From positions 1 through 61,754 of the forward strand of contig JAJPGX010000028.1 of assembly GCA_021325595.1 (NCBI GenBank): a stretch of 61,754 bases of DNA. Reading direction: 5' to 3'. Source of the stretch: Nitrososphaerota archaeon (GTDB lineage: Archaea; Thermoproteota; Nitrososphaeria; Nitrososphaerales; Nitrosopumilaceae). Shown here in pieces: positions 9,601 to 17,877 of the stretch (position 1 is its first letter; the number at the start of each line of letters is the position of its first letter). Under the pieces are notes generated by a model. It ran no database searches. It saw only the letters and a program-made list of their open reading frames with translations, and was not told where the DNA came from. Made by a program: the position numbers and the translations under genes.

Positions 9601-10921
9601 GCTGAATTCAAATAATATTGAAGTGCCTTCACATGGTACAAGCAAGATTACTGCTACTGTTATAGTTCCATCAGATCAGAATCCTGGACTGTATCAAGGA
9701 TTCATTACATTCAAAGGAAAATTACACAGCGTTAATGTTCCAGTGTCATATGCGGTATTAAAAAAATTACAACCTAAAGACCTGCCTACTGTTATCACTG
9801 GTTCAAACGGTGACACACTTTTTGGAAATGGATACATTAGCGGTGGTTTTGACATGTCAAATAGATATAATGCAGGAGATTGGCGTGAATATTATTTTGA
9901 TGTAACAGATAAATCAATAAATTCACTTGCAATGAATCTTTCATGGAAGGATCCTAACACAAATCTCTCAGTTTTTGTAATTGATCCTCAGGGAAGAATA
10001 ATTCAAACAAACGTGCCTGCGGGTGTTTTGGGAGAATTCCAAGGGTGGCCAACTGGTGACTGGCTTGGTCCTAGCTCACCATTTAGTGAGGGTGGAGGAT
10101 TTTATCCAGTGAAAAATAAAAATTCCACATCCACCTTATTGTATGCTCCAATAAATGAAACAGGAGTATATTCAGTTCTTGTTCATACCACACTCTATGG
10201 AGGAAACTCTATCACTGAGCCAATCACAATAGCAACAAAGTTCTCCACAATCCTGCCGCAAGAATCTGCACCTCAACTAAATGTAGACATTCCTTTATTT
10301 ATCAATGGCACTTACAAAATTAACCCAATTGTAATTGGCAACGAGATACAAACAGCTCAATATTCTCTAGATGGTGAACAGCCAAAATCAATCAACTCTG
10401 TGCAATTATCTGAATCACTAAAACATCTCTCCGAAGGAGAACATGATATAAAATTCGTGGTAACAGACAGTGTAGGTCATGTAATGTCAAAGGAATTCAA
10501 ATTTTTACTAGACAACACCCCGCCTGTAATTGCCTTCAAATCACCAAAAAATGGAAGTACCATTTCAGGAATGGTTGATATAAACATAGGAATTGAAGAA
10601 GAAAACCCAGCACAAAAAAATTGGTTGGTTGTAAAAACTCCAAAACAATTTTTCTATGACAATGATTCAATTCCATGGGACACAAGAACCTTAAATGATG
10701 GTCAATATTCTGTAGAGGCAACTGCCACCGACAAGTCTGGAAATGTATCAATAGAGCATATTATAGTAAATATTGATAATTCTAATCCAACGGCTGCAAT
10801 TTTTGCTAATAATGGCGATCAGAATTTTCCAACTTTGCTTGCTATTGTGATTGGAATTATAATTGCAGCTTCAGTATCTGTTATTACTTTTAAAAAATTC
10901 AAAATTTCCAGCAAAAGTTAG
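6674..10921 (+). CDS. Giant cell-surface subtilisin-family (S8) serine protease
   Basis: The 1415-residue protein has a signal helix at about 10-30 (LFLFGILVLSLLP). The S8 catalytic triad is visible: Asp163 in GIVDTGTD, His429 in GGHGTATAS and Ser652 in GGTSLAAP, with the oxyanion Asn553 in SSAGNAG. A roughly 265-residue insertion separates Asp from His, as in pyrolysin and tripeptidyl-peptidase II-like enzymes. The C-terminal half is beta-rich (Ig/bacterial surface-type modules; the last reads NTPPVIAFKSPKNGSTISG). It ends with a membrane helix at about 1385-1405 followed by Lys-rich residues. It is probably an ectoenzyme tethered at the pseudoperiplasmic face, translated with the anchored protein just upstream. 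Confidence 0.88.
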   Translation: MVKKSITLYRKGLFLFGILVLSLLPKPVAGSFDVDLPHTTHNYIATASALITFPETTNENIQKRYIVYGSGSISNIISQSNKIIYGADSNHGSLAVGLFSQDQILSLQSNGYNIMEDLPLEFDSVKSNVAPGDITRIDTILGSYYPSHKYGFTGNGIKIGIVDTGTDFSNPDMQDAVARDKNNIPVMIDADGQGLVLTNATFLANIDAKGTIQNYTKHIPKNFTSSVYVNSKGVFLNLQNSGKGTSVQVYNSLYPKGGIPVLNGTVYNDYKIGNDPRHFIISKSGVYHFGMVYESVTVGTISRLLLVPVLVIDSNKAGLYDTIIPDMSDSWKDFIRFDQTVTSNFDYDFTDEAPITLGNGKEHLVYDSNRDGKADFSAGMVGAHVLDVYGVITNSSLLDKKNGAINGTLLPPLDPKGNFFGLMYDFGGHGTATASSIVSTGKETYDIFGNSTQYHLHGIAPSAKIVPIKALWLGDAIYGWMWAAGFDQENNHWKFSGQPRVDILSNSWGISTFPVLGSVPGLDMQSILLSALNIPHSLDVNYPGVLVVSSAGNAGPGYGTLGTPDAAPFGLTVGATTDNVFVGYGPFKNQPRFGNSTFYYGDVSGFSSKGPSLVGDPKPDLMGIGEYSYTPVSVTTFTKNNTGSFGLFGGTSLAAPLVAGSAAVLMQAMQENHLPYNPFTIKNILMSTATDLNNDPYTQGSGMVNMTSAINFVEGKDDVFVVYNDATYSNTKKVLDPAIRAINSSSFGLQRFQFTNTSLPDTPWFAGRLIPGERSTAVFTVVNPTNHTINLQVSPENLELIKTDTYDGITEPRIKDSLIQKSDTYRPNYIPLENVKNYTSLGTFFEKSKPIPNDAQLMILDLNFPFSQFMNSSSKKYADDMKISSLYLYDWNNKNNSTIPSYLDLSLVNRGGSWGTVQEVRVSDPLSKIKHTPVVGIYPVPTRYSYWTGDTKQNSTSINYTITASYYKKSPWNDVWLNSNNIEVPSHGTSKITATVIVPSDQNPGLYQGFITFKGKLHSVNVPVSYAVLKKLQPKDLPTVITGSNGDTLFGNGYISGGFDMSNRYNAGDWREYYFDVTDKSINSLAMNLSWKDPNTNLSVFVIDPQGRIIQTNVPAGVLGEFQGWPTGDWLGPSSPFSEGGGFYPVKNKNSTSTLLYAPINETGVYSVLVHTTLYGGNSITEPITIATKFSTILPQESAPQLNVDIPLFINGTYKINPIVIGNEIQTAQYSLDGEQPKSINSVQLSESLKHLSEGEHDIKFVVTDSVGHVMSKEFKFLLDNTPPVIAFKSPKNGSTISGMVDINIGIEEENPAQKNWLVVKTPKQFFYDNDSIPWDTRTLNDGQYSVEATATDKSGNVSIEHIIVNIDNSNPTAAIFANNGDQNFPTLLAIVIGIIIAASVSVITFKKFKISSKS

Positions 10922-10927
10922 ACAAGG

Positions 10928-10934
10928 TTTATAT
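10928..10934 (+). promoter_or_regulatory. TATA box of the Rieske/cytochrome b unit
   Basis: TTTATAT lies about 30 bases before the ATG at 10961, directly after the stop of the protease gene. The spacing places the transcription start at or within a few bases of the start codon, so the message would be leaderless. This is inferred from spacing; no transcript data were used. Confidence 0.6.
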
Positions 10935-10960
10935 GCAATTTTTCAAGAAACGAGCTTTGG

Positions 10961-11569
10961 ATGTCTGAGCAAGATTCTGCTAAAGGTACATTATCAAGAC
11001 GTGATTTTCTCAAACTACTTGGTGCCGCTGGTGTGGGATTGACATTTACACCATTTGTGCCTTGGGGAAAATTCATGCCAAATCCTTCAAACGCTGCTCT
11101 GGAACGAGTCCAAGTAATATTACCTGATGGAACTCAGGCAAACACCAAGACATTTCCAACTAATCACTCTGAAGTTATTACTTATCCATCAACAGGAGAT
11201 CCAGTTCTTGATCAAGAGGCATTTAGAAAATGGCAATTTATCAGATTACCACCAGAACTTGGTGGAGATAAAAATGATGTTAGTGCTTTTCGTGTTTACA
11301 GCATGGTTTGTTTGCATTTGTGGTGCTTGTGGAAATACTGGCCGCAAGAAGGTAGAAAAAGAGGAGAATGTCCATGTCATGGAAGTATGTACAATCCTCT
11401 AAATGGAAAAGCCTTTGCAGGTCCTGCATCTCTTCAAGCTGCACCGTCAAACGTATTACCAACTCTTTATCTTGAAGCAGACAATGACGCAAATCTTTGG
11501 ATTAAACCAGCTGTATGGAACGTCAATGAGAATGGAATAGTGGGATATGGTCGTTTCCTTAAAACGTAG
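10961..11569 (+). CDS. Rieske iron-sulfur protein of the quinol:plastocyanin oxidoreductase
   Basis: This 202-residue protein begins with a twin-arginine signal (SRRDFLKLL, residues 12-20) and a hydrophobic helix, so it is exported folded and anchored. The 2Fe-2S ligands are Cys117, His119, Cys137 and His140 in the boxes CLHLWC and CPCHGS; Cys122 and Cys139 would form the stabilising disulfide. It should take electrons from quinol at the outer side of cytochrome b and pass them to plastocyanin in the ammonia-oxidation chain. Its last 23 bases overlap the cytochrome b gene, indicating translational coupling. Confidence 0.92.
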   Translation: MSEQDSAKGTLSRRDFLKLLGAAGVGLTFTPFVPWGKFMPNPSNAALERVQVILPDGTQANTKTFPTNHSEVITYPSTGDPVLDQEAFRKWQFIRLPPELGGDKNDVSAFRVYSMVCLHLWCLWKYWPQEGRKRGECPCHGSMYNPLNGKAFAGPASLQAAPSNVLPTLYLEADNDANLWIKPAVWNVNENGIVGYGRFLKT

Positions 11570-12989
11570 AACAGGTCTAGCAGACTTTTTCTACTGGATC
11601 TGGGATGGACTAGAACGAACTGTATTTTTAGGAACCAAGTTTTCTTTTCCTGCTAGATTTGTAAGTCCATTTGGATTCCTTGGAATGCTAACTTTCGTAG
11701 TATTCATCATCCTTGGAATATCTGGAGCACTTTTGATGTTTTACTATCAACCAATATTGGATAGAGCTTGGGACAGTGTAGCCAAAATTAATGACACAGT
11801 TCCATACGGATTCATGATAAGGAACATACATTATCACGCATCTAATGCAATGGTACTACTTGCAGTCCTTCACATGTATTATCAATACTTTAGCGGTAGA
11901 TACAAAATAAGAAATGAAATAATTTGGGTAACAGGAGTTGTTTTAGGTACAGTAACAATTCTTGAAGCATTCACTGGATACGATATTATATTTAGCGAAC
12001 GAGCCGAACTTGCAATCAGTATAGCTGCATCGCTGACTAATTCCATGCCAGTAGTTGGACCAACAATACGTGATGCAATGTTTGGATCAGGATTTGCAGA
12101 CTTTGTCTTAAGATTCTATACACTGCACGTGTTTATTCTTCCAATAGTGATGCTTGGATTGATGGCAGTACACATGCCAAGATTTTTGGTATTTGATGTA
12201 CCTATGGTTATGGCAATTTCAGGAGCGATATTCCTTACAGGTGGTGTCTTTCCAGTGGATCTGGGCTCAAAGTTTGAACCTACGGTGCCTCCTGGCATTA
12301 CTGTGCCTGAATGGTATCTTACAGGAATCTACGCATTCTTGAGGACACAATATGACAAATTTGTAACAGGGGTGTTATGGCCAGGTGTATTCATTGTAGC
12401 TATTGCAATGACTCCTTTCATAGATAGATACAAGAAATTCTCTTGGAAAGACAGACCAATAATTACAGCTTTTGGTATCACAGGAATTGCTCAAGTCATG
12501 GTAACCACCTATTGGGGATTCTACATTACTCCAGACACTACCAAACCACTTGTAGCAAGACTCGTAATTGATCCTATCTTTTTCTATCTTGTAATGTTAT
12601 TATTAGTTCCAATTGGCTTTGGTTTTTCTTATATGATGATACTTTTAGCCAAAGAATCAGAAAGAAAAGCAAAATTAGCTGCATCAAAGAGTCCACACAA
12701 ACCATCTGTATCACCAATTAACTTTTCAGGAAAGTGGATAAACTGGCTAATAGTTGGTCTGCTAGTTTTCCAAGTCTACCTTAACATTGCAGCATATAAT
12801 GCAGCGCTATCAGGAATGAAGAACTTCTCTCTATTCTTGACAGGTTTGATTCTGATGGTCTTTGCAGGTATGTTCCATCTATACAGACACGGACTAAATG
12901 AGGCCAAAAAGGCACCAACGCCTCCACCAACATCTACTGAACCACCAAAACAACTTCCAGAAGAATCAGGAAAATTACCACCATCATAA
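11547..12989 (+). CDS. Cytochrome b of the complex III-like quinol oxidase
   Basis: The 480-residue polytopic protein combines the cytochrome b N-terminal four-helix haem domain and the subunit IV-like C-terminal domain. Probable haem-ligating histidines are in HYHASNAM and AVLHMYY (helix B) and in TLHVF and AVHMPRF (helix D). The conserved quinol-site PEWY is present at residues about 252-255. The C-terminal tail is proline-rich and hydrophilic (TPPPTSTEPPK). It accepts electrons from quinol and works with the Rieske protein upstream and the plastocyanin gene downstream. The ATG at 11547 lies inside the Rieske gene. Confidence 0.92.
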   Translation: MVVSLKRRTGLADFFYWIWDGLERTVFLGTKFSFPARFVSPFGFLGMLTFVVFIILGISGALLMFYYQPILDRAWDSVAKINDTVPYGFMIRNIHYHASNAMVLLAVLHMYYQYFSGRYKIRNEIIWVTGVVLGTVTILEAFTGYDIIFSERAELAISIAASLTNSMPVVGPTIRDAMFGSGFADFVLRFYTLHVFILPIVMLGLMAVHMPRFLVFDVPMVMAISGAIFLTGGVFPVDLGSKFEPTVPPGITVPEWYLTGIYAFLRTQYDKFVTGVLWPGVFIVAIAMTPFIDRYKKFSWKDRPIITAFGITGIAQVMVTTYWGFYITPDTTKPLVARLVIDPIFFYLVMLLLVPIGFGFSYMMILLAKESERKAKLAASKSPHKPSVSPINFSGKWINWLIVGLLVFQVYLNIAAYNAALSGMKNFSLFLTGLILMVFAGMFHLYRHGLNEAKKAPTPPPTSTEPPKQLPEESGKLPPS

Positions 12990-13034
12990 TTAGATCTTTA
13001 TCCGGTATTTTTCCCAGAAGTATTTTTGTATAGC

Positions 13035-13042
13035 TTTATAAG
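13035..13042 (+). promoter_or_regulatory. TATA box of the plastocyanin gene
   Basis: TTTATAAG sits about 28 bases before the TTG start at 13067. This predicts a separate, leaderless transcript for the plastocyanin in addition to read-through from cytochrome b. Confidence 0.6.
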
Positions 13043-13066
13043 TCTAGTAAAAAAATCAACGACTAG

Positions 13067-13537
13067 TTGAGCCTACCAACCTCAAGTCATGCATATGGCA
13101 TAGGATTAATTGCGGTAGTGATTGGTGCTGCAGTTGGTATATCTTACTATCAACTCTACTATATTCCAGAACTTAACGCAAAACCAATAATTCCAGAGAA
13201 AGTACTCAAGCCAGGAGATACTACAACAATTACTATAGTGCCGGGAGCAGAAAATCCTTCACAAGAACAAAACTTTGTACCAAAGAAAGTCAAGGTTCAG
13301 CTTGGAGTGAATAATCTAGTAATATGGAAGAATACTGGTGATACTCCACATACGGTAACGCCTGACAAGCCATTCAAGGACCAATACAGTGATGCTTTTG
13401 GTAGTCCTGGAGTGATAAAACCAGGTCAAACATATAAATTTCTATTTACACAGGAAGCAACAGTTCCATATCATTGTGAACCTCATCCGTGGATGAAAGG
13501 CGAGATCACAATAGAGCACGGTGCCCTTACTTCATAG
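13067..13537 (+). CDS. Membrane-anchored plastocyanin-like blue copper protein (first copy)
   Basis: The 156-residue protein starts at TTG, supported by the TATA position and by the paralogue at 27936, which has the same start. An N-terminal uncleaved helix (about residues 10-30) anchors a single cupredoxin domain. The type 1 copper ligands are His95 (TPHTV), Cys137, His140 and Met143 in YHCEPHPWMKG. It should carry electrons from the Rieske/cytochrome b complex to the terminal oxidase or to other copper proteins outside the membrane. It sits 77 bases after cytochrome b. Confidence 0.9.
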   Translation: MSLPTSSHAYGIGLIAVVIGAAVGISYYQLYYIPELNAKPIIPEKVLKPGDTTTITIVPGAENPSQEQNFVPKKVKVQLGVNNLVIWKNTGDTPHTVTPDKPFKDQYSDAFGSPGVIKPGQTYKFLFTQEATVPYHCEPHPWMKGEITIEHGALTS

Positions 13538-13542
13538 AATAA

Positions 13543-13893
13543 CTACGGAACTAATTTTGCAAAAAGTATTGCACTTTCTATTTCCTTATGTTCTTGTATG
13601 ATTGACGCTCTGAACTTTACATCATGAGCTTCTTTTGGTTCAAACTCTATTGACGCTGTAAATTCCGCAGAATTTTGAGGCATGTCGTTTTTGTTTATGA
13701 ATAATCTTGAAAGATTCTGTGAGATCGTTTTGTTATTGTAAGAACGATAAATGATTAATTGATTGGAATCTAATATCTGGGTATTTACAACCACGCCATC
13801 ATATCTGCCGGGATAGTTAACTTGTATCTTTCCTTTGATGATTTCATGTGGCTTGAAATTAATGTTTTCAATCTTTAACTCAATGTCTTTCAT
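13543..13893 (-). CDS. Hypothetical beta-sandwich protein
   Basis: The 116-residue protein has no signal peptide or membrane segment and alternates short strands (DIELKIENINFKPHEIIKGKIQVNY, then a C-terminal FRASIIQEHKEIESAI strand pair). The opening phrase resembles arrestin-like or other regulatory beta-sandwich proteins, but I do not recognise a family. It is convergent with the plastocyanin gene, six bases apart. Confidence 0.55.
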   Translation of the reverse strand: MKDIELKIENINFKPHEIIKGKIQVNYPGRYDGVVVNTQILDSNQLIIYRSYNNKTISQNLSRLFINKNDMPQNSAEFTASIEFEPKEAHDVKFRASIIQEHKEIESAILFAKLVP

Positions 13894-14149
13894 GTTGATT
13901 GATTTAGAAAATTAAGATAATTAAATCGTAAGGAAACCAAATCTAACAACAAGCAGACCAGAAGGTCTTCATTCAATCAGTTCTAGTGTACACACAATTT
14001 TTGATTTTTTATTAAATTATTGTGTATTTGTTAATAACGATAATTTTGTAATTACAAAGCTTTCTTGATTTTTTATTTTAATATTGTAAACGTATATTAT
14101 TTAGATCCATATAGTTATAAAATAAAAACACCAATTGTTACATGGTAAA

Positions 14150-14377
14150 ATGGAAAAAGACATAACAGATGTAAAGTTGGAACATGACCATTGGAAAGCA
14201 GCAGATCCACGTATTAGTGGACATAAATGGGAGGCAATCAACGAACCATCTGAAATGAGGGTACATACAATAGACGGAAAACTGGTAAAATTGAAATTCT
14301 TTAAAGGGTCGATAGTTCAAATAATTTCGAAAAAAATAACCTACAATGCTATTGATGTTGCTGAAGGAACATTATGA
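14150..14377 (+). CDS. Small hypothetical protein
   Basis: The frame is open from an ATG at 14135, but the ATG at 14150 (MEKDITDV) is the likelier start because the candidate TATA sequence TTATAAAAT ends near 14124, about 26-30 bases upstream. The product has 75 residues, is acidic at the N-terminus and beta-rich at the C-terminus (GKLVKLKFFKGSIVQII). It is probably cytoplasmic. I do not recognise it. Confidence 0.45.
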   Translation: MEKDITDVKLEHDHWKAADPRISGHKWEAINEPSEMRVHTIDGKLVKLKFFKGSIVQIISKKITYNAIDVAEGTL

Positions 14378-14831
14378 CAGTGACCTTACACCCACTGCTG
14401 ACATCAAATTGTCATCTATTTCTTAATACTACATATGTGATATTTTCGTAGACAATACAGAATACTGATCATTATTACTACTCAGAAAGTAACAAAGAGC
14501 AATAGAATAGCTGTTGCCAAATTATCTGATGTTGAATTATGTCTCTGTATAATAAAGAAATTATAATGTAGATGGCTGTAATTGAACATACTCTTAGAGT
14601 AAGTTCAGTAGTAAGAGTTACCATAAAAGAACCATGAGTTCAAGCTTAATGAATAGGCCGTATCAGATATGATGGCAAATATTCTGAAAGTCTAGATGTG
14701 TACAGTGCCAAGACAAATAAAGCGATTGTTTTGATTTTAAGCATTATTGACTGATCTATCATTATGTAAAAATCAAATACGAATCCAAATAACTTAAGGT
14801 TCGCACAGGATTTCTTCCAAGGACTATATAA
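14378..14831. other. Gene-poor AT-rich stretch
   Basis: Both strands are broken by frequent stop codons, and I find no tRNA, repeat or transposase trace. It may be a decayed region between the small gene at 14150 and the zinc-finger microprotein. I see nothing functional in it. Confidence 0.5.
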
Positions 14832-14948
14832 TCAACTAAAATGGTCCAAACCTCTAGGCGTTGGTTTCGTGTGTTTTCTTAAAATGTGAAGCTCCAAGCC
14901 TTCTCTTGAATAAAATTCCAGTTTGCACTCCTTGCAGGTTAATGGCAT
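14832..14948 (-). CDS. 38-residue single C2H2 zinc-finger microprotein
   Basis: Reading the minus strand from the ATG at 14946-14948 to the TGA at 14832-14834 gives a 38-residue protein with a textbook C2H2 finger: Cys5-x2-Cys8-x12-His21-x4-His26, with the core Phe12 and Leu18 (TCKECKLEFYSREGLELHI). A short basic tail follows (KHTKPTPRG). The spacing and core residues make chance unlikely, although the gene is very short. It could bind nucleic acid or protein. Two other finger proteins lie at 26671 and 29111. Confidence 0.65.
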   Translation of the reverse strand: MPLTCKECKLEFYSREGLELHILRKHTKPTPRGLDHFS

Positions 14949-14975
14949 AATGATGACTGTCCAAGTTTTGATTTA

Positions 14976-15182
14976 ATGGAATTGATTGAAACACAGCTGA
15001 CTTGCAGTAAAGAGTCAGACTCTTACCAGTTCATACTCACAAGAATTCCCGCACTAGACAATATTCCTACTGGCACTGAATCTCATCCGGGTAAATATGA
15101 TTCACACTTAGTAACATATGTTCTGGAACAACTAGATAACTTACTAAATCACAGGTATGCGCCTTTGTTCAAATCGCTGTAG
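14976..15182 (+). CDS. Doubtful small open reading frame
   Basis: A 68-residue frame with ordinary amino-acid composition and no recognisable motif lies between the zinc-finger microprotein (divergent) and a tRNA. It has no clear promoter. It may be a real small protein or a remnant; I keep it only as a possibility. Confidence 0.22.
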   Translation: MELIETQLTCSKESDSYQFILTRIPALDNIPTGTESHPGKYDSHLVTYVLEQLDNLLNHRYAPLFKSL

Positions 15183-15203
15183 ATCCCATTAAAACAGATT
15201 AAA

Positions 15204-15278
15204 CGGGCCCGAAGGGCTTCGATCCCTTGACCACTGGATTAGAAGTCCAGCACTCTATCCATGCTGAGCTACAGGCCC
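15204..15278 (-). tRNA. tRNA-Arg (anticodon TCT)
   Basis: The minus strand gives acceptor GGGCCTG/CGGGCCC (one G-T pair), D stem GCTC/GAGT, anticodon stem CTGGA/TCCAG with loop CTTCTAA (anticodon TCT), a short variable loop and a T arm with loop ATCGAAG. The discriminator is G. There is no intron and no encoded CCA. Confidence 0.93.
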
Positions 15279-15313
15279 AAATATCGGGCACTGAGTAACC
15301 ATATTAAGGGTTT

Positions 15314-16159
15314 TTACAACCAGTTTTTTTCGTTAAGCTCTCTTTCCATTTTGAATAAAAATTGTTGTGCATATCCAGCATATGGGCCAAAATAATTTAC
15401 AATTTCTTTGTGAAGTTCTTCATATTTTTTTTCTGTTAAAGGTTTCTCATTAACATCATTAAAAATTTTTGAATAATATTTTAATAAAATTCGTTGTGAC
15501 CATCTGTCGATGGGAAATGCATCTAATTTATCTAATGAAAATAAAAGAATACAATCTGCAATTTTATTGCCTATTCCATAAACGGTTCTTAGTTTTTCTA
15601 AGGATGATTGATAATCCATCTTCTTTAAGGATTCAAGGTCTAATCTACCAGTATCTACCATCTTTGCTGCATCTCTTACATATTTGGCTCTAAAACCCAA
15701 CCTACAATCTAAAAGCTGTTTTATTGATGCTGTTGCAAGTTTTTCAGGAGTTGGGAAAGTAAAACATTCATGTTTGTTAAATTCAGTTTTTTCTCCAAAT
15801 TTTTTACAAATATTTGTTAGCATCAACTTGATATTTCTGATTGAAGCATTTGATGAACAAATAAAAGAGATGTAACACTGGAAAGCATCTTGCCTAATTA
15901 GTCTCAAACCCGGAAAGTGCATTATTGCAGAATTAACTATTTTGTCTTTTCTTATTCTTGATAATATTTTTTCCATGTTATCATCTTCTCTGAAAAAATA
16001 ACCCTCTTTTCCAGAAGATGATATTATTTGAGAGTCCTGTTGGGCAACAATAATCTCTTGGCCATTTACTCCTATCCATTCCTCCTCGATCTTATTCCAT
16101 AAAAATACTTGACCGCTGTTTATTGTATGTTCTAGATTTATTTTGAATTTGGCATGCAT
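15314..16159 (-). CDS. ogg: 8-oxoguanine DNA glycosylase/AP lyase (OGG1-like)
   Basis: The 281-residue protein has an OGG-type N-terminal domain (SGQVFLWN) and the helix-hairpin-helix/GPD motif of base-excision glycosylases: VYGIGNKIADCILLF with the Schiff-base Lys199, followed by AFPIDRW with the catalytic Asp218. It removes 8-oxoguanine and can nick the strand. The arrangement with a full N-terminal domain fits archaeal Ogg1 rather than the shorter Ogg2/AGOG families. It starts one base after the stop of the beta-CASP nuclease gene, so the two share a transcript. Confidence 0.85.
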   Translation of the reverse strand: MHAKFKINLEHTINSGQVFLWNKIEEEWIGVNGQEIIVAQQDSQIISSSGKEGYFFREDDNMEKILSRIRKDKIVNSAIMHFPGLRLIRQDAFQCYISFICSSNASIRNIKLMLTNICKKFGEKTEFNKHECFTFPTPEKLATASIKQLLDCRLGFRAKYVRDAAKMVDTGRLDLESLKKMDYQSSLEKLRTVYGIGNKIADCILLFSLDKLDAFPIDRWSQRILLKYYSKIFNDVNEKPLTEKKYEELHKEIVNYFGPYAGYAQQFLFKMERELNEKNWL

Positions 16160-16160
16160 A

Positions 16161-17417
16161 TTATACAGTAATTAATTCACCAGCATCTGGTGCGTGTGCC
16201 TTAAAACCAAACCTCTCATAAATCTCTTGAGCAAACTTTGTACATGATTCATTATCTCCATGAATGGTGAGAACTTTGGGATTTCCTTTCAACTTTTTTA
16301 GTAACTCAAATAATGATGTTCTGTCTGCATGACCTGAAAATTCAAACTGTCTTACTTCAGCTTCTGCTTTTACATCTTTCCCCTTTGTGTTGATTTTACC
16401 AGTTTCCAACAGTTTTCTACCTGGTGTTCCTTCACCTTGATAGGAAACTAAAGCTATTCCATTCTTTTTATCTAATGCAAGATGTTGTAAGTAGAAAACT
16501 GCAGAGCCACCAACTAACATACCAGCAGGAGATATTATGACAGAAGGTTCGCCCAAAACATGCTTTCTTTCTTTTTCTCCTTTTATCCAAAGTGCCTGAT
16601 GAATAGAATCTGCAAACACTTTTGGATCTCGTAGATATTCTGGATATTGGAGCATTATTTCATTTACCTTAACTGCCATTCCATCCATGACAACTCGGTG
16701 CTTAAAATTGGCATTTTTTAGAACACAGGCTATCTCTTGAGATCTTTCAACTGAAAATGCTGGCACAAAAAGTGAGCCTTTTCTATCCAGTACTTCATAA
16801 GCAAACTCAATAAATTTCTCTTCTGATTCTGTGCGTGGCATCTGATCAGTCTGTGAGTAAGTACTTTCTGTGATTACAAGATCTACCTCCCCAAAATCTA
16901 AATCTGCCTCTCTTAGCATACGGGAGCCTCTAGGATTGATATCTGAGGTATAGAACAATCTCTTATTTTCAGACTCTACCAAAACTGAAGCCCCACCTAC
17001 CACATGACCTGACTCTAGAAGCTGAAATGAAGAATTACCGCGTTCAACTTTTTGCCTATACCCAATTTCCCTTGAATGCATCATCATCTTGGTTAAACTA
17101 GACATGTCAAAAGGAAGAGTTTTTCTTTCTAATCTTAACATATCCTCAATTAGTAATCTTGAAAGATCAAAAGTTGGGGCGGTGGCATAGACATCTGTGC
17201 TGCCTTTTGTAAAAAGTGCAGGTACATTACCTGAGTGATCCAGATGAGCATGGGTAATAACCGCGGCATTGATTTGATGAGGATCCACCTCTAGGGGGTA
17301 AAGAGGTTCTTTACCCAATTCTACGCCATAATCTAAAAGAAAACTTATTCCATCACAATTTATCTGAAACGCAGACCTGCCAACCTCTTTGGCAGCGCCT
17401 AACACTTTAACTTGCAA
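16161..17417 (-). CDS. Metallo-beta-lactamase/beta-CASP ribonuclease
   Basis: The 418-residue protein has the MBL zinc motif THAHLDHSGN (His56, His58, Asp60, His61), the beta-CASP segment, and the distal motifs SGHADR and IHGDNES. It has no N-terminal KH domains, so it corresponds to the shorter archaeal CPSF-like group rather than the KH-containing aCPSF1. Such proteins process or degrade RNA 5' to 3'. The Ogg gene follows after one base. There is no membrane or export signal. Confidence 0.85.
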   Translation of the reverse strand: MQVKVLGAAKEVGRSAFQINCDGISFLLDYGVELGKEPLYPLEVDPHQINAAVITHAHLDHSGNVPALFTKGSTDVYATAPTFDLSRLLIEDMLRLERKTLPFDMSSLTKMMMHSREIGYRQKVERGNSSFQLLESGHVVGGASVLVESENKRLFYTSDINPRGSRMLREADLDFGEVDLVITESTYSQTDQMPRTESEEKFIEFAYEVLDRKGSLFVPAFSVERSQEIACVLKNANFKHRVVMDGMAVKVNEIMLQYPEYLRDPKVFADSIHQALWIKGEKERKHVLGEPSVIISPAGMLVGGSAVFYLQHLALDKKNGIALVSYQGEGTPGRKLLETGKINTKGKDVKAEAEVRQFEFSGHADRTSLFELLKKLKGNPKVLTIHGDNESCTKFAQEIYERFGFKAHAPDAGELITV

Positions 17418-17534
17418 GAATTCAAAATTTTTTTAGAGCCCCTTTAAACCTTTAGAGTCCAGATCGATAGATCCATAGTACTACACGTAGAATTTACAAA
17501 AGACTTAATTAGATCAATAAAAAATGATCCGAGT

Positions 17535-17756
17535 ATGGGTAGAACCTTTGAACAATGGTGGAGCACAATCCCAAAAGACCTTAGAGACAAAGTTCGACGA
17601 GGCGACGAGGGAAACAAACCATTATTGAACCAAATAAATTGGATTTGGGTTCACAATATGATGAATCAAAAAGGAGATCTGAATCCTACATCGGCAGAAT
17701 TGCTAGACTGGGTAACATCAGGCCAGATCGAGGCAATGCGCCAAATAAAGAAGTAA
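17535..17756 (+). CDS. Conserved small protein, unknown function
   Basis: The 73-residue soluble protein is rich in Trp and charged residues (RTFEQWWSTIP, NQINWIWVHNMMNQ) and appears helical. It begins with an ATG after AATGATCCGAGT; the context resembles a leaderless gene. The composition looks like a well-conserved housekeeping protein, but I cannot name it. It precedes the ferredoxin gene by about 120 bases. Confidence 0.6.
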   Translation: MGRTFEQWWSTIPKDLRDKVRRGDEGNKPLLNQINWIWVHNMMNQKGDLNPTSAELLDWVTSGQIEAMRQIKK

Positions 17757-17840
17757 AAATTTCAAATTATACTTTCTTTTTGTTTTTATTTTATTTTCAA
17801 GTTCAAAATAATTCTATAACTCCGTTATGGATTTTGCAGA

Positions 17841-17848
17841 TGGTTTAA
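17841..17848 (+). promoter_or_regulatory. TATA box of the ferredoxin gene
   Basis: The sequence GGTTTAAATAGC contains TTTAAATA about 33 bases upstream of the ATG at 17878. The predicted transcript has a leader of only a few bases. Confidence 0.55.
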
Positions 17849-17877
17849 ATAGCAAACGATGACTGATCAAAAACAGA

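Noticed and set aside
11547-11569. Frameshift between the Rieske and cytochrome b genes
   Set aside because: The 23-base overlap is consistent with translational coupling, and both proteins are complete with their own motifs.
14950-15000. C/D-box sRNA candidate (ATGATGA followed by CTGA)
   Set aside because: Only terminal C and D boxes are good; the internal D' and C' boxes are weak and spaced wrongly for an archaeal guide RNA.
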